Source of the DNA: Terrisporobacter glycolicus ATCC 14880 = DSM 1288
Lineage (GTDB): Bacteria > Bacillota > Clostridia > Peptostreptococcales > Peptostreptococcaceae
Length of the DNA: 64,000 bases
Direction: 5' to 3'
Assembly (NCBI RefSeq): GCF_036812735.1
Contig: NZ_CP117523.1
Span: 1,054,001-1,118,000, forward strand
Part shown: positions 43,432 to 53,800 of the stretch, in pieces
Numbering within the stretch: the stretch's first letter is position 1
How the letters are laid out: every line of letters begins with the position of its first letter
Position numbers and translations under genes: made by a program
The notes under the pieces: generated by a model
Database searches by the model: none
Told to the model about the DNA's origin: nothing
The model's input: only the letters and a program-made list of their open reading frames with translations

Positions 43432-44871
43432 ATGAATGAACAAAGTGGAAGGAAAGCAACTCTATTTGACGCGATGATACCAATTACAGCTTTGATGTTA
43501 TTTTTAGGTGTGGGAATATTTATGTATGGAGCATCACCTCATGTTCCATTAGTAGGTGCTACAGCAGTAGCCGGGATTGTAGCTGTTTATAGGCTGGGAT
43601 TTAAGTGGAAAGATCTTGAAACAAGTATGTTTGATAGTATTAAGATGGCTATGCAAGCCATATTAATTATTATGATAATAGGTATACTAATAGGGACTTG
43701 GATAGTTAGTGGAGTAGTTCCGAGCATGATTTATTGGGGCTTAAAAATTTTATCACCAAATATATTTTTAGTAGCAGCAGTTTTGGTGTGTGCTGTGGTA
43801 TCTCTTGCAACAGGTTCATCTTGGAGTACAATGGGAACAGTTGGTGTGGCTCTTTTAGGTATAGGACAAAGTTTAGGTATTCCTGTTGGGCTGGTTGTCG
43901 GTTCTATAATATCAGGTGCTTATTTTGGCGATAAATTATCACCTTTATCTGAGACAACTAACTTGGCTCCAGCAATGGCAGGAACTGACTTGTTTACTCA
44001 TATAAAATATATGTTATATTCAACTATACCATCATTATTAATTTGCTTAGTTATATACGGTATAATGGGAATGAAATATTCAGGACAAGCTTTAGATGCA
44101 AGCCAAATTGAATTAATTAGATCCACATTAGCATCTTCTTTTAACACATTATCACCAGTATTATTATTAGCACCTGTAATAGTAATAGGTCTTGTTATAT
44201 TTAAAGTTCCAGCTATACCAGGGTTAATAGTAGGTGCTGTAACGGGTATAATTTTCGCAATATTCTTACAGGGACAATCCATAGGTGCAATATTAGAGGC
44301 AGCTCAAAATGGTTATGTGTCACAGACAGGAGTAGCACTAGTAGATGATTTATTATCTAAAGGTGGGCTTATGAATATGATGTCTACAGTATCTATGACT
44401 ATATGTGCTTTATCTCTTGGTGGTATACTAGAGAAAACAGGCATGCTTGAAGTAATTGCTTCATCTTTATTAAGATTTGCAAAAGGTATATTTGGAACAG
44501 TATTATGTACAATGGTAACTTGTTTATTCACAAACGCAATTGCAGGTGAACAATACTTGTCTCTTGTTATACCAGGAAGAATGTATAGTAAAGAATATCA
44601 AAAAAGAGGTATACACCCTAAAATGCTGTCGAGAGCATTGGAAGATAGCGGAACAATGAGTTCTCCATTGGTACCATGGAATACATGTGGTGCTTACATA
44701 GCTGGAACACTAGGGGTATCAGCATTTGTATATGCTCCATATGCATTATTAAACATCATAAATCCAATAGTATCATTAATATTAATTGCATGTAAAATAA
44801 AAATAGCTAAAATAGATGACGAACCTGAAACTTGTTTAAATATTAAGGATAGCGAAGTTAACCTAGTTTAA
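43432..44871 (+). CDS. nhaC: NhaC-type Na+/H+ antiporter
   Basis: This 479-residue membrane protein of the NhaC/arginine-ornithine-type antiporter group has about eleven to twelve helices. The motif ATGSSWSTMGTVGVALLGIG and the acidic GAYFGDKLSPLSETTNLAPA are strongly conserved in NhaC. NhaC genes accompany ornithine fermentation genes in other clostridia, where they could handle ions or exchange amino acids. ATG 43432 follows GGAGGGT, 139 bp after the peptidase, with no terminator between them. The true substrate in this setting is uncertain. Confidence 0.88.
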   Translation: MNEQSGRKATLFDAMIPITALMLFLGVGIFMYGASPHVPLVGATAVAGIVAVYRLGFKWKDLETSMFDSIKMAMQAILIIMIIGILIGTWIVSGVVPSMIYWGLKILSPNIFLVAAVLVCAVVSLATGSSWSTMGTVGVALLGIGQSLGIPVGLVVGSIISGAYFGDKLSPLSETTNLAPAMAGTDLFTHIKYMLYSTIPSLLICLVIYGIMGMKYSGQALDASQIELIRSTLASSFNTLSPVLLLAPVIVIGLVIFKVPAIPGLIVGAVTGIIFAIFLQGQSIGAILEAAQNGYVSQTGVALVDDLLSKGGLMNMMSTVSMTICALSLGGILEKTGMLEVIASSLLRFAKGIFGTVLCTMVTCLFTNAIAGEQYLSLVIPGRMYSKEYQKRGIHPKMLSRALEDSGTMSSPLVPWNTCGAYIAGTLGVSAFVYAPYALLNIINPIVSLILIACKIKIAKIDDEPETCLNIKDSEVNLV

Positions 44872-44887
44872 TTTTCAACTTTGTGAC

Positions 44888-44959
44888 TTGAGCAACGGAG
44901 TTGCCTGAAGCGGTAGTGAAGGCATCTCGTTGGCGATATTAGCGAAGCGAATTTTTTAT
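44888..44959 (+). repeat. 72-nt intergenic repeated structured element, copy 2
   Basis: Second copy of the element at 4585-4655. The 5' block TTGAGCAACGGA (44888-44899) is identical, and the 3' block differs only at two bases. The hairpin between them is TGCCT (44902-44906) with AGGCA (44920-44924), against TATCT/AGATA in copy 1. Two base pairs therefore changed in a compensatory way. It lies just after nhaC, in the same direction. Confidence 0.7.
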
Positions 44960-45000
44960 TAACAAATAAACGAAAACTTATATTAGTAAAGTTATTATGT

Positions 45001-45055
45001 AATAGTTATTACAGTGGGATTTGATTTAATCTTGTTGTAATAACTATTTTATTTA
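45001..45055 (+). terminator. First of two tandem terminators after the ornithine operon
   Basis: AATAGTTATTACA (45001-45013) pairs with TGTAATAACTATT (45036-45048), then a T-rich tail. Confidence 0.8.
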
Positions 45056-45063
45056 TAGAACAT

Positions 45064-45107
45064 AAAAAGACTAGCTATAAGATTATGAATAATAGCTAGT
45101 CTTTTTT
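45064..45107. terminator. Second tandem terminator before aroC
   Basis: AAAAAGACTAGCTAT pairs with ATAGCTAGTCTTTTT. Together with the preceding hairpin this insulates the aro genes. Confidence 0.85.
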
Positions 45108-45183
45108 ATACAAAACTAATATGTCTTTTTTTGATTTATTTTGATAAACTAATAAAATAAGTAAAAAAGATAAGGAGAATAAT

Positions 45184-46353
45184 ATGCTTAGATATTTAAC
45201 AAGTGGAGAATCTCACGGACAAAGTTTAATAACTATCGTTGATGGTATACCATCAAATATAGAACTTAATATAGAAGAAATTAATGAAGAATTAAGAAAA
45301 CGCCAAGGCGGATATGGCCGTGGTGGTAGAATGAAAATAGAAAAAGATAAAATTAATATAATAGGAGGAGTTAGAGGAAAGAAAACTATTGGGGCTCCTA
45401 TTTCCTTTGAAATAAAAAATAAGGATTTTGAAAACTGGAAAAAATATATGTCTCCTATGGATGAAGTAGATGAACAAGAAAAAATAGTGAAAAATGTAAG
45501 ACCAGGACATGCTGACTTAGTAGGTTGTTTAAAATATGATTTTGAAGATGCTAGAAATGTATTAGAAAGATCCTCAGCAAGAGAAACTGCATCAAGAGTT
45601 GCCCTAGGAGCTATTTGTAAACAAGTTCTTAAAAATTTTAATATAGAGTTTGCATCTCACGTGGTACAAATTGGACAAATAAAAGATGATAAAGTTTATG
45701 ATTTTAATTACATTAAAAATAATGTAGACAATAGTGAAATTAGATGTGTAAATAAAGATTTAGAAGAAAAAATAAAAATGAAAATAGATGAATGCAAAAA
45801 AGAAGGAGATACTTTAGGTGGAATAATAGAAGTTAGAGTAAAAAACTTAATACCAGGTATTGGTTCTTATACTCATTTTGATAAAAAAATAGATGCACAT
45901 TTAGCTATGCATTTGATGGGAACGCAGGCAATAAAAGGTGTGGAGATAGGACTTGGATTCGAAGCATCCGCACTTATGGGTTCAGAAGTTATGGATGAAA
46001 TCTTATATAATAAAGAAGAGGGAATAATAAGAAAAAGCAATAATTTGGGGGGAATAGAAGGTGGAATGACAACGGGAGATGAAATAATCATAAGATGTGC
46101 AATGAAGCCCATACCAACTTTATATAAACCTTTAGACACTATAAATATAAATACATTGGAAAAATATAAAGCTAGTGTTGAGCGCTCAGATTCATGTGCA
46201 GTACCTGCTTGTTCCATAGTATGTGAAAATGTTGTGGCTTTTGTAATTTGCAAATTTTTCTTAGACAAAATAGGAGGAGACTCTTTAGAAGATTTAAAAA
46301 CCAATTATAATTCTTATATAAAAAGGTTAGGTGATAGAGGATGGAAAAAATAA
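45184..46353 (+). CDS. aroC: Chorismate synthase
   Basis: AroC (389 aa) converts 5-enolpyruvylshikimate-3-phosphate to chorismate with reduced FMN. The three signature regions are GESHGQSLITIVDGIP at the N-terminus, ERSSARETASRVALGAIC near 125, and RSDSCAVPACSIVCENVVAFVI near the C-terminus. ATG 45184 follows AAGGAG. It is the first gene of a compact aroC-aroB-aroA operon and overlaps aroB by 13 bp. Confidence 0.97.
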   Translation: MLRYLTSGESHGQSLITIVDGIPSNIELNIEEINEELRKRQGGYGRGGRMKIEKDKINIIGGVRGKKTIGAPISFEIKNKDFENWKKYMSPMDEVDEQEKIVKNVRPGHADLVGCLKYDFEDARNVLERSSARETASRVALGAICKQVLKNFNIEFASHVVQIGQIKDDKVYDFNYIKNNVDNSEIRCVNKDLEEKIKMKIDECKKEGDTLGGIIEVRVKNLIPGIGSYTHFDKKIDAHLAMHLMGTQAIKGVEIGLGFEASALMGSEVMDEILYNKEEGIIRKSNNLGGIEGGMTTGDEIIIRCAMKPIPTLYKPLDTININTLEKYKASVERSDSCAVPACSIVCENVVAFVICKFFLDKIGGDSLEDLKTNYNSYIKRLGDRGWKK

Positions 46354-47447
46354 TCAATAATACTTGTAAAATATACGTTGATGAGGGATATAGAAATTTT
46401 CAAAAAAGTCTATGTGAAGCCTGTAATGTGGATTCAGTGGAGGAATTAAATAAAATTTATGATGCTTACTTTGTAATATGTGATTACAACACATATAATG
46501 TTCAGTTACACGAAATGATGAAACATTTAAAGGGAAAATATGTTTATGAATATATAGTAAATCCTGGTGAAGATTCAAAATCCATAGAAGATTACGAAAG
46601 AATAATGAACTATTGCGTAAAAGTAAATTTAAGTAGAAAATCTTTAGTAATCGCCTTAGGAGGAGGAGTAGTTGGAGATTTAGGTGGTTTTGTGGCAGCT
46701 ACATATATGAGAGGAATAGATATAGTACAAATACCAACTACACTACTATCTCAAGTAGATTCTTCCATAGGAGGAAAGACTGGAATAAATTTAGGTAATA
46801 GCAAAAATATAATAGGAGCTTTTCACCAACCTAAGATTACATACATAAATGTGGAAGCATTAAAAACTTTACCAGAAGAAGAATATTTAAGTGGCATGGG
46901 TGAAGTAATAAAATATGCTTTTATAGAAGAGAATGCTTGTGAAGAAAAGATGAATTTTTTTAATTTCTTATTAGAAAATAGCGAATACATTTTAGATAAA
47001 AAAACTTCAACCTTATTAAAAATGGTGAAAATTTGTGCACAAGTTAAAGGAGATGTTGTAGATAAGGATGAAAAAGAAGGAAATCTTAGAAAAATACTAA
47101 ATCTTGGACATACTTTTGGACATGGAATAGAAAAATTATGTCATATAAGTCATGGTAAAGCTGTTTCTATTGGAATGAATATGGCATTTAAATTATCTCT
47201 TGAAAAAAATCTAATAAATAAAGAATACTACAATCAATTTATAAATTTATGTGAAAAATTTAATTTACCTACTACTTTTGAATATGAAAATGTTGATGAA
47301 GTATTTAATATAATGAAAAGTGATAAGAAAAATAGTTTCTTTAAAATAAATCTTGTTCTTCCTGTAGGTCAAGGACAAGTTGAAGTATTTGATAATATAG
47401 AAGAAGAACTTATTTTAAAAGTCATAAAGGAGTGTAATAATGCTTAA
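46341..47447 (+). CDS. aroB: 3-dehydroquinate synthase
   Basis: AroB (368 aa) makes 3-dehydroquinate from DAHP with NAD+ and a divalent metal. The NAD loop is ALGGGVVGDLGGFVAATYMRGI (about 112-133), with QIPTTLLSQVDSSIGGKTGIN following. The metal residues lie in GEVIKYAF and the two His-containing NLGHTFGHGIE and HISHGKAVSIGM segments. It starts 13 bp inside aroC and ends 8 bp inside aroA. The last step before shikimate synthesis in this set is missing from the window (aroD/aroE elsewhere). Confidence 0.96.
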   Translation: MEKIINNTCKIYVDEGYRNFQKSLCEACNVDSVEELNKIYDAYFVICDYNTYNVQLHEMMKHLKGKYVYEYIVNPGEDSKSIEDYERIMNYCVKVNLSRKSLVIALGGGVVGDLGGFVAATYMRGIDIVQIPTTLLSQVDSSIGGKTGINLGNSKNIIGAFHQPKITYINVEALKTLPEEEYLSGMGEVIKYAFIEENACEEKMNFFNFLLENSEYILDKKTSTLLKMVKICAQVKGDVVDKDEKEGNLRKILNLGHTFGHGIEKLCHISHGKAVSIGMNMAFKLSLEKNLINKEYYNQFINLCEKFNLPTTFEYENVDEVFNIMKSDKKNSFFKINLVLPVGQGQVEVFDNIEEELILKVIKECNNA

Positions 47448-48705
47448 GGGAAGTTTTGAGTTAATTGGAGACAAATCCATATCGCATAGAGCAATTATGT
47501 TTTCTTCCATTTCGAAAGGTAAAAATAAAATAAGCAACTTCCTCATGGGAGAGGATTGTTTATCTACAGTAAATTGCTTTAGAAAAATGGGTGTGGATAT
47601 TGAAATAAATAATAAAGAAGTATATGTAAATGGAAAAGGTCTAAGAGGATTGAAATCATTGGAGGATAATTTACTTTTAGATGTGGGAAATTCAGGCACA
47701 ACCATAAGACTTATGATGGGTGTTCTTGCAGGTCAAAATTTTAAGAGTACAATTATAGGAGATGAGTCCATAGGAAAAAGACCTATGAAAAGAGTTACAG
47801 ATCCATTAAGACAAATGGGAGCTATTATAAGTGGAAAAGATGATGCAAACTTAACACCTATAACTATAGAAGGCGGAAATTTAACTCATATAAATTATCA
47901 TATGCCAGTATCATCGGCTCAAGTGAAATCGTCATTAATTTTAGCAGGTTTATATGGAGATAATACAAGTTTTATTCATGAAAAAGTGAAAAGTAGAAAT
48001 CACACAGAAATAATGCTTAAATCTTTTGGAGCAGATATTGAAGTAAATGATTTGGACATAAAAATAAATCCTGTGGACGAATTATTTAATAAAGATATTT
48101 ATGTACCAGGGGACATATCTTCGGCCGCATTTATAATGGTAGGAGCTCTAATAAGTGAAAACTCAGAAGTATTAATAAAAAATGTAGGTTTGAACGATAC
48201 AAGAGTGGGAATTATAGAAGTGATAAAAAAAATGAATGGAAATATTGAAATAATTGATGAAGAAGAAATCTGTGGTGAAAAAGTTGGGAATATTTTAGTA
48301 AAATATAGTCCTAATTTGATAGGAACTACTATAGATAAAGATTTAATTCCAAAGTTAATAGATGAAATTCCAATAATTGCACTTTTAGCAACAAGAGCAG
48401 AAGGAGATACTATTATAAAAGATGCATCAGAATTAAAGGTGAAAGAGAGCAATAGAATAAAATCTGTTGTGAACAATCTAAACTTAATAGGAGGTAAAGC
48501 TATTGAGCTAGAAGATGGAATGGTAATAAAAGGGAAAACTCCTTTACAAGGTGGAAAAATACAAACATTTAACGACCACAGAATAGCTATGTCATTTTCC
48601 ATTGCAAATTTAATTAGCAATAATGAAGTAATTTTAGATAGTGACAAATGTATTGATATTTCTTTTCCAGGTTACTTTAATTTACTGAAGAAATTATCAA
48701 AATAA
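47440..48705 (+). CDS. aroA: 5-enolpyruvylshikimate-3-phosphate synthase
   Basis: AroA (421 aa) transfers enolpyruvate from PEP to shikimate-3-phosphate. The N-terminal GDKSISHRAIMFSSIS, the LLDVGNSGTTIRLMMGVLAGQ motif with its PEP-contacting loop (about 87-107), and LKVKESNRIKSVV together with DHRIAMSFSIA near the C-terminus are all diagnostic. The segment DVGNSGTT has Gly-Asn-Ser-Gly where class I enzymes have Gly-Asn-Ala-Gly, which suggests a class II-type site. ATG 47440 follows AAGGAGTG. Confidence 0.95.
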   Translation: MLKGSFELIGDKSISHRAIMFSSISKGKNKISNFLMGEDCLSTVNCFRKMGVDIEINNKEVYVNGKGLRGLKSLEDNLLLDVGNSGTTIRLMMGVLAGQNFKSTIIGDESIGKRPMKRVTDPLRQMGAIISGKDDANLTPITIEGGNLTHINYHMPVSSAQVKSSLILAGLYGDNTSFIHEKVKSRNHTEIMLKSFGADIEVNDLDIKINPVDELFNKDIYVPGDISSAAFIMVGALISENSEVLIKNVGLNDTRVGIIEVIKKMNGNIEIIDEEEICGEKVGNILVKYSPNLIGTTIDKDLIPKLIDEIPIIALLATRAEGDTIIKDASELKVKESNRIKSVVNNLNLIGGKAIELEDGMVIKGKTPLQGGKIQTFNDHRIAMSFSIANLISNNEVILDSDKCIDISFPGYFNLLKKLSK

Positions 48706-48806
48706 TCATTATGGTTTGATTTTACATAGAAATTTATGTATAATTGAATTGCAGATAGTAATTAGAAATAATTATATACAAGAAAATTTTTGGGAGGTTA
48801 TATTTC

Positions 48807-49370
48807 ATGAAATTACCAATAGCATTATCAAATAAACATATACATTTAAGCCAAGCTGATGTTGAAGCTTTATTCGGAGCAGGATATGAATTAACACATA
48901 AAAAAGATTTATCTCAACCTGGACAATACGCTTGTGAAGAAATGGTAGAAGTAGTAGGACCTAAAGGATCAACTAAAATGAGAGTTTTAGGACCAACAAG
49001 ACCAGAATCTCAAGTAGAAGTATCTTTAGCAGATGCTAGAGGACTAGGTTTAGCTGTTCCAGTTAGACAATCAGGAGATGTTGAAGGAACTCCAGGATGT
49101 AAATTAGTAGGACCAAAAGGTGAAGTTGAATTAGGAAGAGGAGTTATTGTAGCTTCTAGACACATACATATGAGCTTAGAAGATGCTGAAAAGTTCGGAG
49201 TTAAAGATAAAGATATAGTTTCAGTTCAAACTGAAGGAGAAAGAGCGCTTTTATTCAACAACGTATTAGTTAGAGCGAATGCTGCTTTCGCATTAGAAAT
49301 GCATGTTGACCTAGAAGAAGGAAATGCTGCAGGAGTTAAAAACGGAGAATTAGTAGAGTTAGTTAAATAA
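48807..49370 (+). CDS. PduL-type phosphate acyltransferase
   Basis: This 187-residue PduL-family phosphotransacylase exchanges the CoA of acetyl-CoA or propionyl-CoA with phosphate. The two zinc-binding motifs SNKHIHLS (about 8-15) and ASRHIHMS (about 112-119) and the internal duplication are evident; the ends match PduL. No microcompartment shell genes are nearby, so this is a soluble phosphotransacetylase rather than a Pdu compartment enzyme. It could produce acetyl phosphate for ATP formation from acetyl-CoA made by OrtAB and PFOR. ATG 48807 follows GGGAGG. Confidence 0.9.
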   Translation: MKLPIALSNKHIHLSQADVEALFGAGYELTHKKDLSQPGQYACEEMVEVVGPKGSTKMRVLGPTRPESQVEVSLADARGLGLAVPVRQSGDVEGTPGCKLVGPKGEVELGRGVIVASRHIHMSLEDAEKFGVKDKDIVSVQTEGERALLFNNVLVRANAAFALEMHVDLEEGNAAGVKNGELVELVK

Positions 49371-49389
49371 TTATCAAATGCTAAAAATG

Positions 49390-49423
49390 AAAAGGTATGT
49401 ATTTTTATACATATCTTTTTTTT
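49390..49423 (+). terminator. Terminator of the PduL-type gene
   Basis: AAAAGGTATGTAT pairs with ATACATATCTTTT (one G-T), then T residues. Confidence 0.82.
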
Positions 49424-49799
49424 ATTTCATAAAATATTTACATATAAAAATGTTCAAACTAAGTAAAATGAATAATTATTAAAATGAAATTTAATGTTAT
49501 TATATTTAATTTGTAAAATATTTTTATTGGTTAAATAATTAAACAAATAATCTAATTTTACTTAAAAATACTTTATTTTCATTTATTGTGAAAAACATGC
49601 TTTCTTTTTTAAAGAAAAAAAATAATTATATGTAAATATAATTATGAAAATAAAGGAAACTCTTCTTTAAAAAAGAATTATATGTGCTAACATAATAATG
49701 AAAGTATATTTATTAACAGCAAAATGCATCGTAAATGTAATAATACATATTTATGATGTATCTAGGAAATATTACATAATATAAAGGAGTTATATAATA
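49424..49799 (+). promoter_or_regulatory. Gene-free region upstream of deoC with nested inverted repeats
   Basis: A very AT-rich region without frames. TTCTTTTTTAAAGAA (about 49602-49616) recurs as its exact reverse complement near 49664-49678. Between them TAATTATAT/ATATAATTA forms a small hairpin, and a further imperfect dyad, CATCGTAAATGT/ACATATTTATGATG (about 49727-49760), lies before the deoC ribosome binding site. These could be operator sites for deoC; no known regulator consensus is clear. Confidence 0.4.
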
Positions 49800-50474
49800 A
49801 TGAAACAAAATATTGCTAATATGATTGATCACACAGTACTTAAAGCTTTTTCAAGCAAAGAAGATGTTATAAAGGTTTGCGAAGAAGCTAAAGAACATGG
49901 ATTTTTTTCAGTTTGTATAAACCCAACACATATAGAACTTGCTAAGAAAGAGCTAGAAGGAAGTAAAGTAAAGGTTTGTACAGTAATAGGTTTCCCTTTA
50001 GGTGCAAATACTAGTGAGGTAAAAGCTTTTGAAACAAAAGATGCTATAGCAAAAGGTGCTCATGAAGTAGATATGGTTATAAATATAGGTGCATTAAAAG
50101 ATAAAAACTATGACCTTGTTTGCAATGATATCAAAGCAGTAGTAGATGCAGCTAATAAAGAAGCATTAGTAAAAGTAATAATAGAAACATGCTATTTAAC
50201 TGATGAAGAGAAGCAAATAGCATGTGAATTATCAGTTAAAGCTGGAGCAGATTATGTTAAAACATCAACTGGATTTGGAACTGGCGGATCAACTCCTGAA
50301 GATATAAAATTAATGAGAGATGTAGTTGGACCAAATGTTGGAGTTAAAGCATCTGGTGGTGTTAGAACTACAGAAGATGCTATAAAAGTTATAGATGCTG
50401 GTGCATCTAGAATAGGAGCTAGTGCTTCTATATCTATAGCTACTGGTGAAAAAACAGATACTATAGGATACTAA
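49800..50474 (+). CDS. deoC: Deoxyribose-phosphate aldolase
   Basis: DeoC (224 aa) cleaves 2-deoxyribose-5-phosphate to glyceraldehyde-3-phosphate and acetaldehyde in deoxynucleoside catabolism. The fold is a class I aldolase TIM barrel: [10 protein letters not shown] at the N-terminus, [11 protein letters not shown], and Lys in [15 protein letters not shown] (about 150-165) as the Schiff-base residue, with [10 protein letters not shown] following. ATG 49800 follows AAAGGAG. It is a single-gene unit; no other deo genes are here. Confidence 0.96.
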   Translation: MKQNIANMIDHTVLKAFSSKEDVIKVCEEAKEHGFFSVCINPTHIELAKKELEGSKVKVCTVIGFPLGANTSEVKAFETKDAIAKGAHEVDMVINIGALKDKNYDLVCNDIKAVVDAANKEALVKVIIETCYLTDEEKQIACELSVKAGADYVKTSTGFGTGGSTPEDIKLMRDVVGPNVGVKASGGVRTTEDAIKVIDAGASRIGASASISIATGEKTDTIGY

Positions 50475-50847
50475 AACTATTAGCTAGAATTTATCTAATT
50501 AACAGACATTAAAATATATGACAATAATTAAAGCTAAAAATATGTTATTAGGAAATTTTAACCAATAGAAACTAATGTGATTTGATTTGTTATTTTATGG
50601 GTAATGTATTAAGTGTGACTTTAAAAAAATAATTTTGTATTAAAAATTATTTTTGTGTTTGAATTTTTAAAATTGTCAGAATTATGAAGGACTTTAAATT
50701 ATTATGCAGAATATTGTTAATAAATGTAAAAGAGTGTTTTATAAAACAGACTAGCATTTATAGCAATGACAAAACAATTAATAGTTTTATAAACATACAA
50801 ATATAAATTGTATAGTATTTAGGGTAAAATTAAGGAGGAAACATAAA
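50475..50847 (+). other. Gene-free leader region before PFOR
   Basis: There is no frame with a ribosome binding site, and no riboswitch signature was recognised. TTGTTAATAAATGT near 50716 resembles one half of a Rex-type TTGTTAA site, but the second half is poor. A strong AAGGAGGA lies just before the PFOR start. Confidence 0.35.
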
Positions 50848-53800
50848 ATGGCTAAATTTATGAAAACAGTTGATGGAAATACAGCTGCTGCTCATGTTGC
50901 TTATGCATTTACAGAAGTTGCTGCTATATATCCAATAACACCATCTTCAACTATGGCTGAATTAGTTGATGAATGGGCATCTCAAGGGAGAAAAAATGTC
51001 TTTGGACAAAAAGTAAAAGTTGTTGAAATGCAATCTGAAGCAGGAGCTGCAGGAGCATTTCATGGTTCATTACAAGCAGGAGCTTTAACTTCAACATTTA
51101 CTGCTTCTCAAGGTTTATTATTAATGGTACCAAATATGTATAAATGTGCTGGTGAATTATTACCAGGTGTATTCCACGTTACTGCTCGTGCATTAGCTGC
51201 TCAAGCATTATCAATATTTGGAGACCACCAAGACGTTATGGCTGCAAGACAAACAGGTGTTGTTATGTTAGCTTCAGGTTCAGTTCAAGAAGTTGCTGAT
51301 ATAGCTCCAGTTGCACATATGTCTGCAGTAGAAGGATCTTTACCATTTATACATTTCTTCGATGGATTCAGAACATCACATGAAATTCAAAAAGTTGAAT
51401 TAATGGAAAATGAAGATTATGAAAAATTATTAGATATGAATGCTGTTCAAGCATTTAGAGATAAAGCTTTATCTCCAAACCATCCAGTAACTAGAGGTAC
51501 AGCTCAAAACCCTGATATATACTTCCAAACAAGAGAAGTTTCTAATAAATACTATAATGATATAGTTGGAATAGTTGAAAAAAATATGGCGAGAATGAGC
51601 GAAATAACAGGAAGAAAACATAGCTTATTTGATTACTATGGAGCAGAAGATGCTAAACATGTAGTTGTTGCTATGGGTTCTGTTACAGAAGCTTTAGAAG
51701 AAACAATAGATTACTTAAACGCTAAAGGTGAAAAACTTGGTATGATAAAAGTTCACTTATTCAGACCATTCTCAGCTGAACATTTCTTAGCAGCAATGCC
51801 TAAGACTGTTGAAAGAGTATGTGTTCTTGATAGAACAAAAGAACCAGGTGCTCCAGGTGAACCATTATACTTAGATGTAGTTAACGTACTTGCTAAATCT
51901 GAATTATCTCCATTAGTAGTAGGTGGAAGATACGGACTTGGATCAAAAGATACAACTCCAACTGATTTACATGCAGTATTTGAAAACTTAAACATAGAAG
52001 AACCTAGAAATGGATTTACTATAGGTATAGTAGATGATGTAACAAATACATCTTTACCAAAAGCTGAGCCAATTAAAATAAAAGCTCCAGGAACAGTAAG
52101 ATGTAAATTCTGGGGATTAGGATCAGATGGTACTGTTGGTGCTAACAAACAAGCAATAAAAATAATCGGTGACCACACTGATAAATATGCACAAGCATAC
52201 TTTGACTATGATTCTAAAAAATCTGGTGGTATAACAATGTCTCACTTAAGATTTGGTGATACTCCAATCAGATCTACATATCTTTTAGATGAATCTGATT
52301 ATATAGCTTGTCATAACCAATCTTATGTATTTAAATATGATTTATTACAAGGATTAAGAAAAGGTGGTACTTTCGTACTTAACACTATATGGGACGAAGC
52401 TGGCTTAGAAGCTCATCTTCCTGCAGAAATGAAAAAATATATAGCAGAAAATGAAATAGAATTCTATACTATAAATGCTGTTAAAATAGGTCAAGAAATA
52501 GGTCTTGGAAATAGAATAAACATGATATGTCAAGCTGCATTCTTTAAATTAGCTGATATAATACCAGTTGATGATGCAGTTAAGTACCTAAAAGATTCTA
52601 TAGTAAAAGCTTATGGTAAAAAAGGTGAAAAAGTAGTTAACATGAACTACCAAGCTGTTGAAGCAGGTATAAATTCATTAGTTAAAGTTAATGTTCCAGC
52701 TTCTTGGGCAAATGCTACAGAAGATGAAGCAACTACAACTTGTGAAGAACCAGCATTCATAAAAGATATATTAAGACCAATGAGTGGACAAAAAGGTAAT
52801 GATTTACCAGTAAGTACATTCTTAGGATACGAAGATGGTACATTCCCATGTGGTACTGCTGCTTATGAAAAGCGTGGTATAGCTGTAAATGTTCCAGAAT
52901 GGATTACAGAAAACTGTATACAATGTAATAGATGTTCATTCATATGTCCTCATGCTTGTATAAGACCAGTTCTTGTAAATGAAGAAGAATTAGAAAATGC
53001 ACCAGAAGCATTTAAAACTAAGAAAGCTACTGGTAAAGGATTCGATGGATTACAATACAGAATCCAGGTTTCTCCAATGGACTGTACAGGATGTGGAAAC
53101 TGTGCTGACGTATGTCCAGCTAAAGAAAAAGCTTTAGTTATGAAACCTTTTGATACTCAAGACGTAGAAGTTGAAAACTGGGCTTATGCTGTAGATCCAG
53201 CAAAAGTTGCTCCAAAAGGAGATATAATGAATCCTAAAACTGTTAAAGGTTCTCAATTTAGACAACCATTAATGGAATTCTCAGGAGCTTGTGCAGGATG
53301 TGGAGAAACTGCATATATCAAACTTGTAACACAATTATTTGGAGATAGAATGATGATAGCTAATGCTACTGGATGTTCATCAATCTGGGGAGGATCTGCT
53401 CCATCAACTCCATACACTTGCAACCATGAAGGCAAAGGTCCATCTTGGGCAAACTCATTATTTGAAGATAATGCTGAGTATGGATTAGGACAACATTTAG
53501 CTGTTGAACAAATAAGAGGTAAATTAGTTGAAGATATGCAAAAACTTGCTGCTAACCCATGTTGTGAAGAAGGTGGAACAGTATTCAATAACTGGTTAGA
53601 AAATAAAGATAACGGTGAAGCATCTGTTGAGGCAAGTAAAGCTGTTGTTGAGTTAATAAATAAAGCTGAGCCAAAAGATGAAGAAACTAAAGCATTAATC
53701 GAATCTGTTAAATCAAGACAAGATTACTTAGCTAAGAGATCTCAATGGATACTTGGTGGAGACGGTTGGGCTTATGATATAGGTTACGGTGGACTTGACC

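Noticed and set aside
50700-50735. Rex-type operator before PFOR
   Set aside because: Only one half of the TTGTTAA-N4-TTAACAA pattern is convincing, so it is not called.
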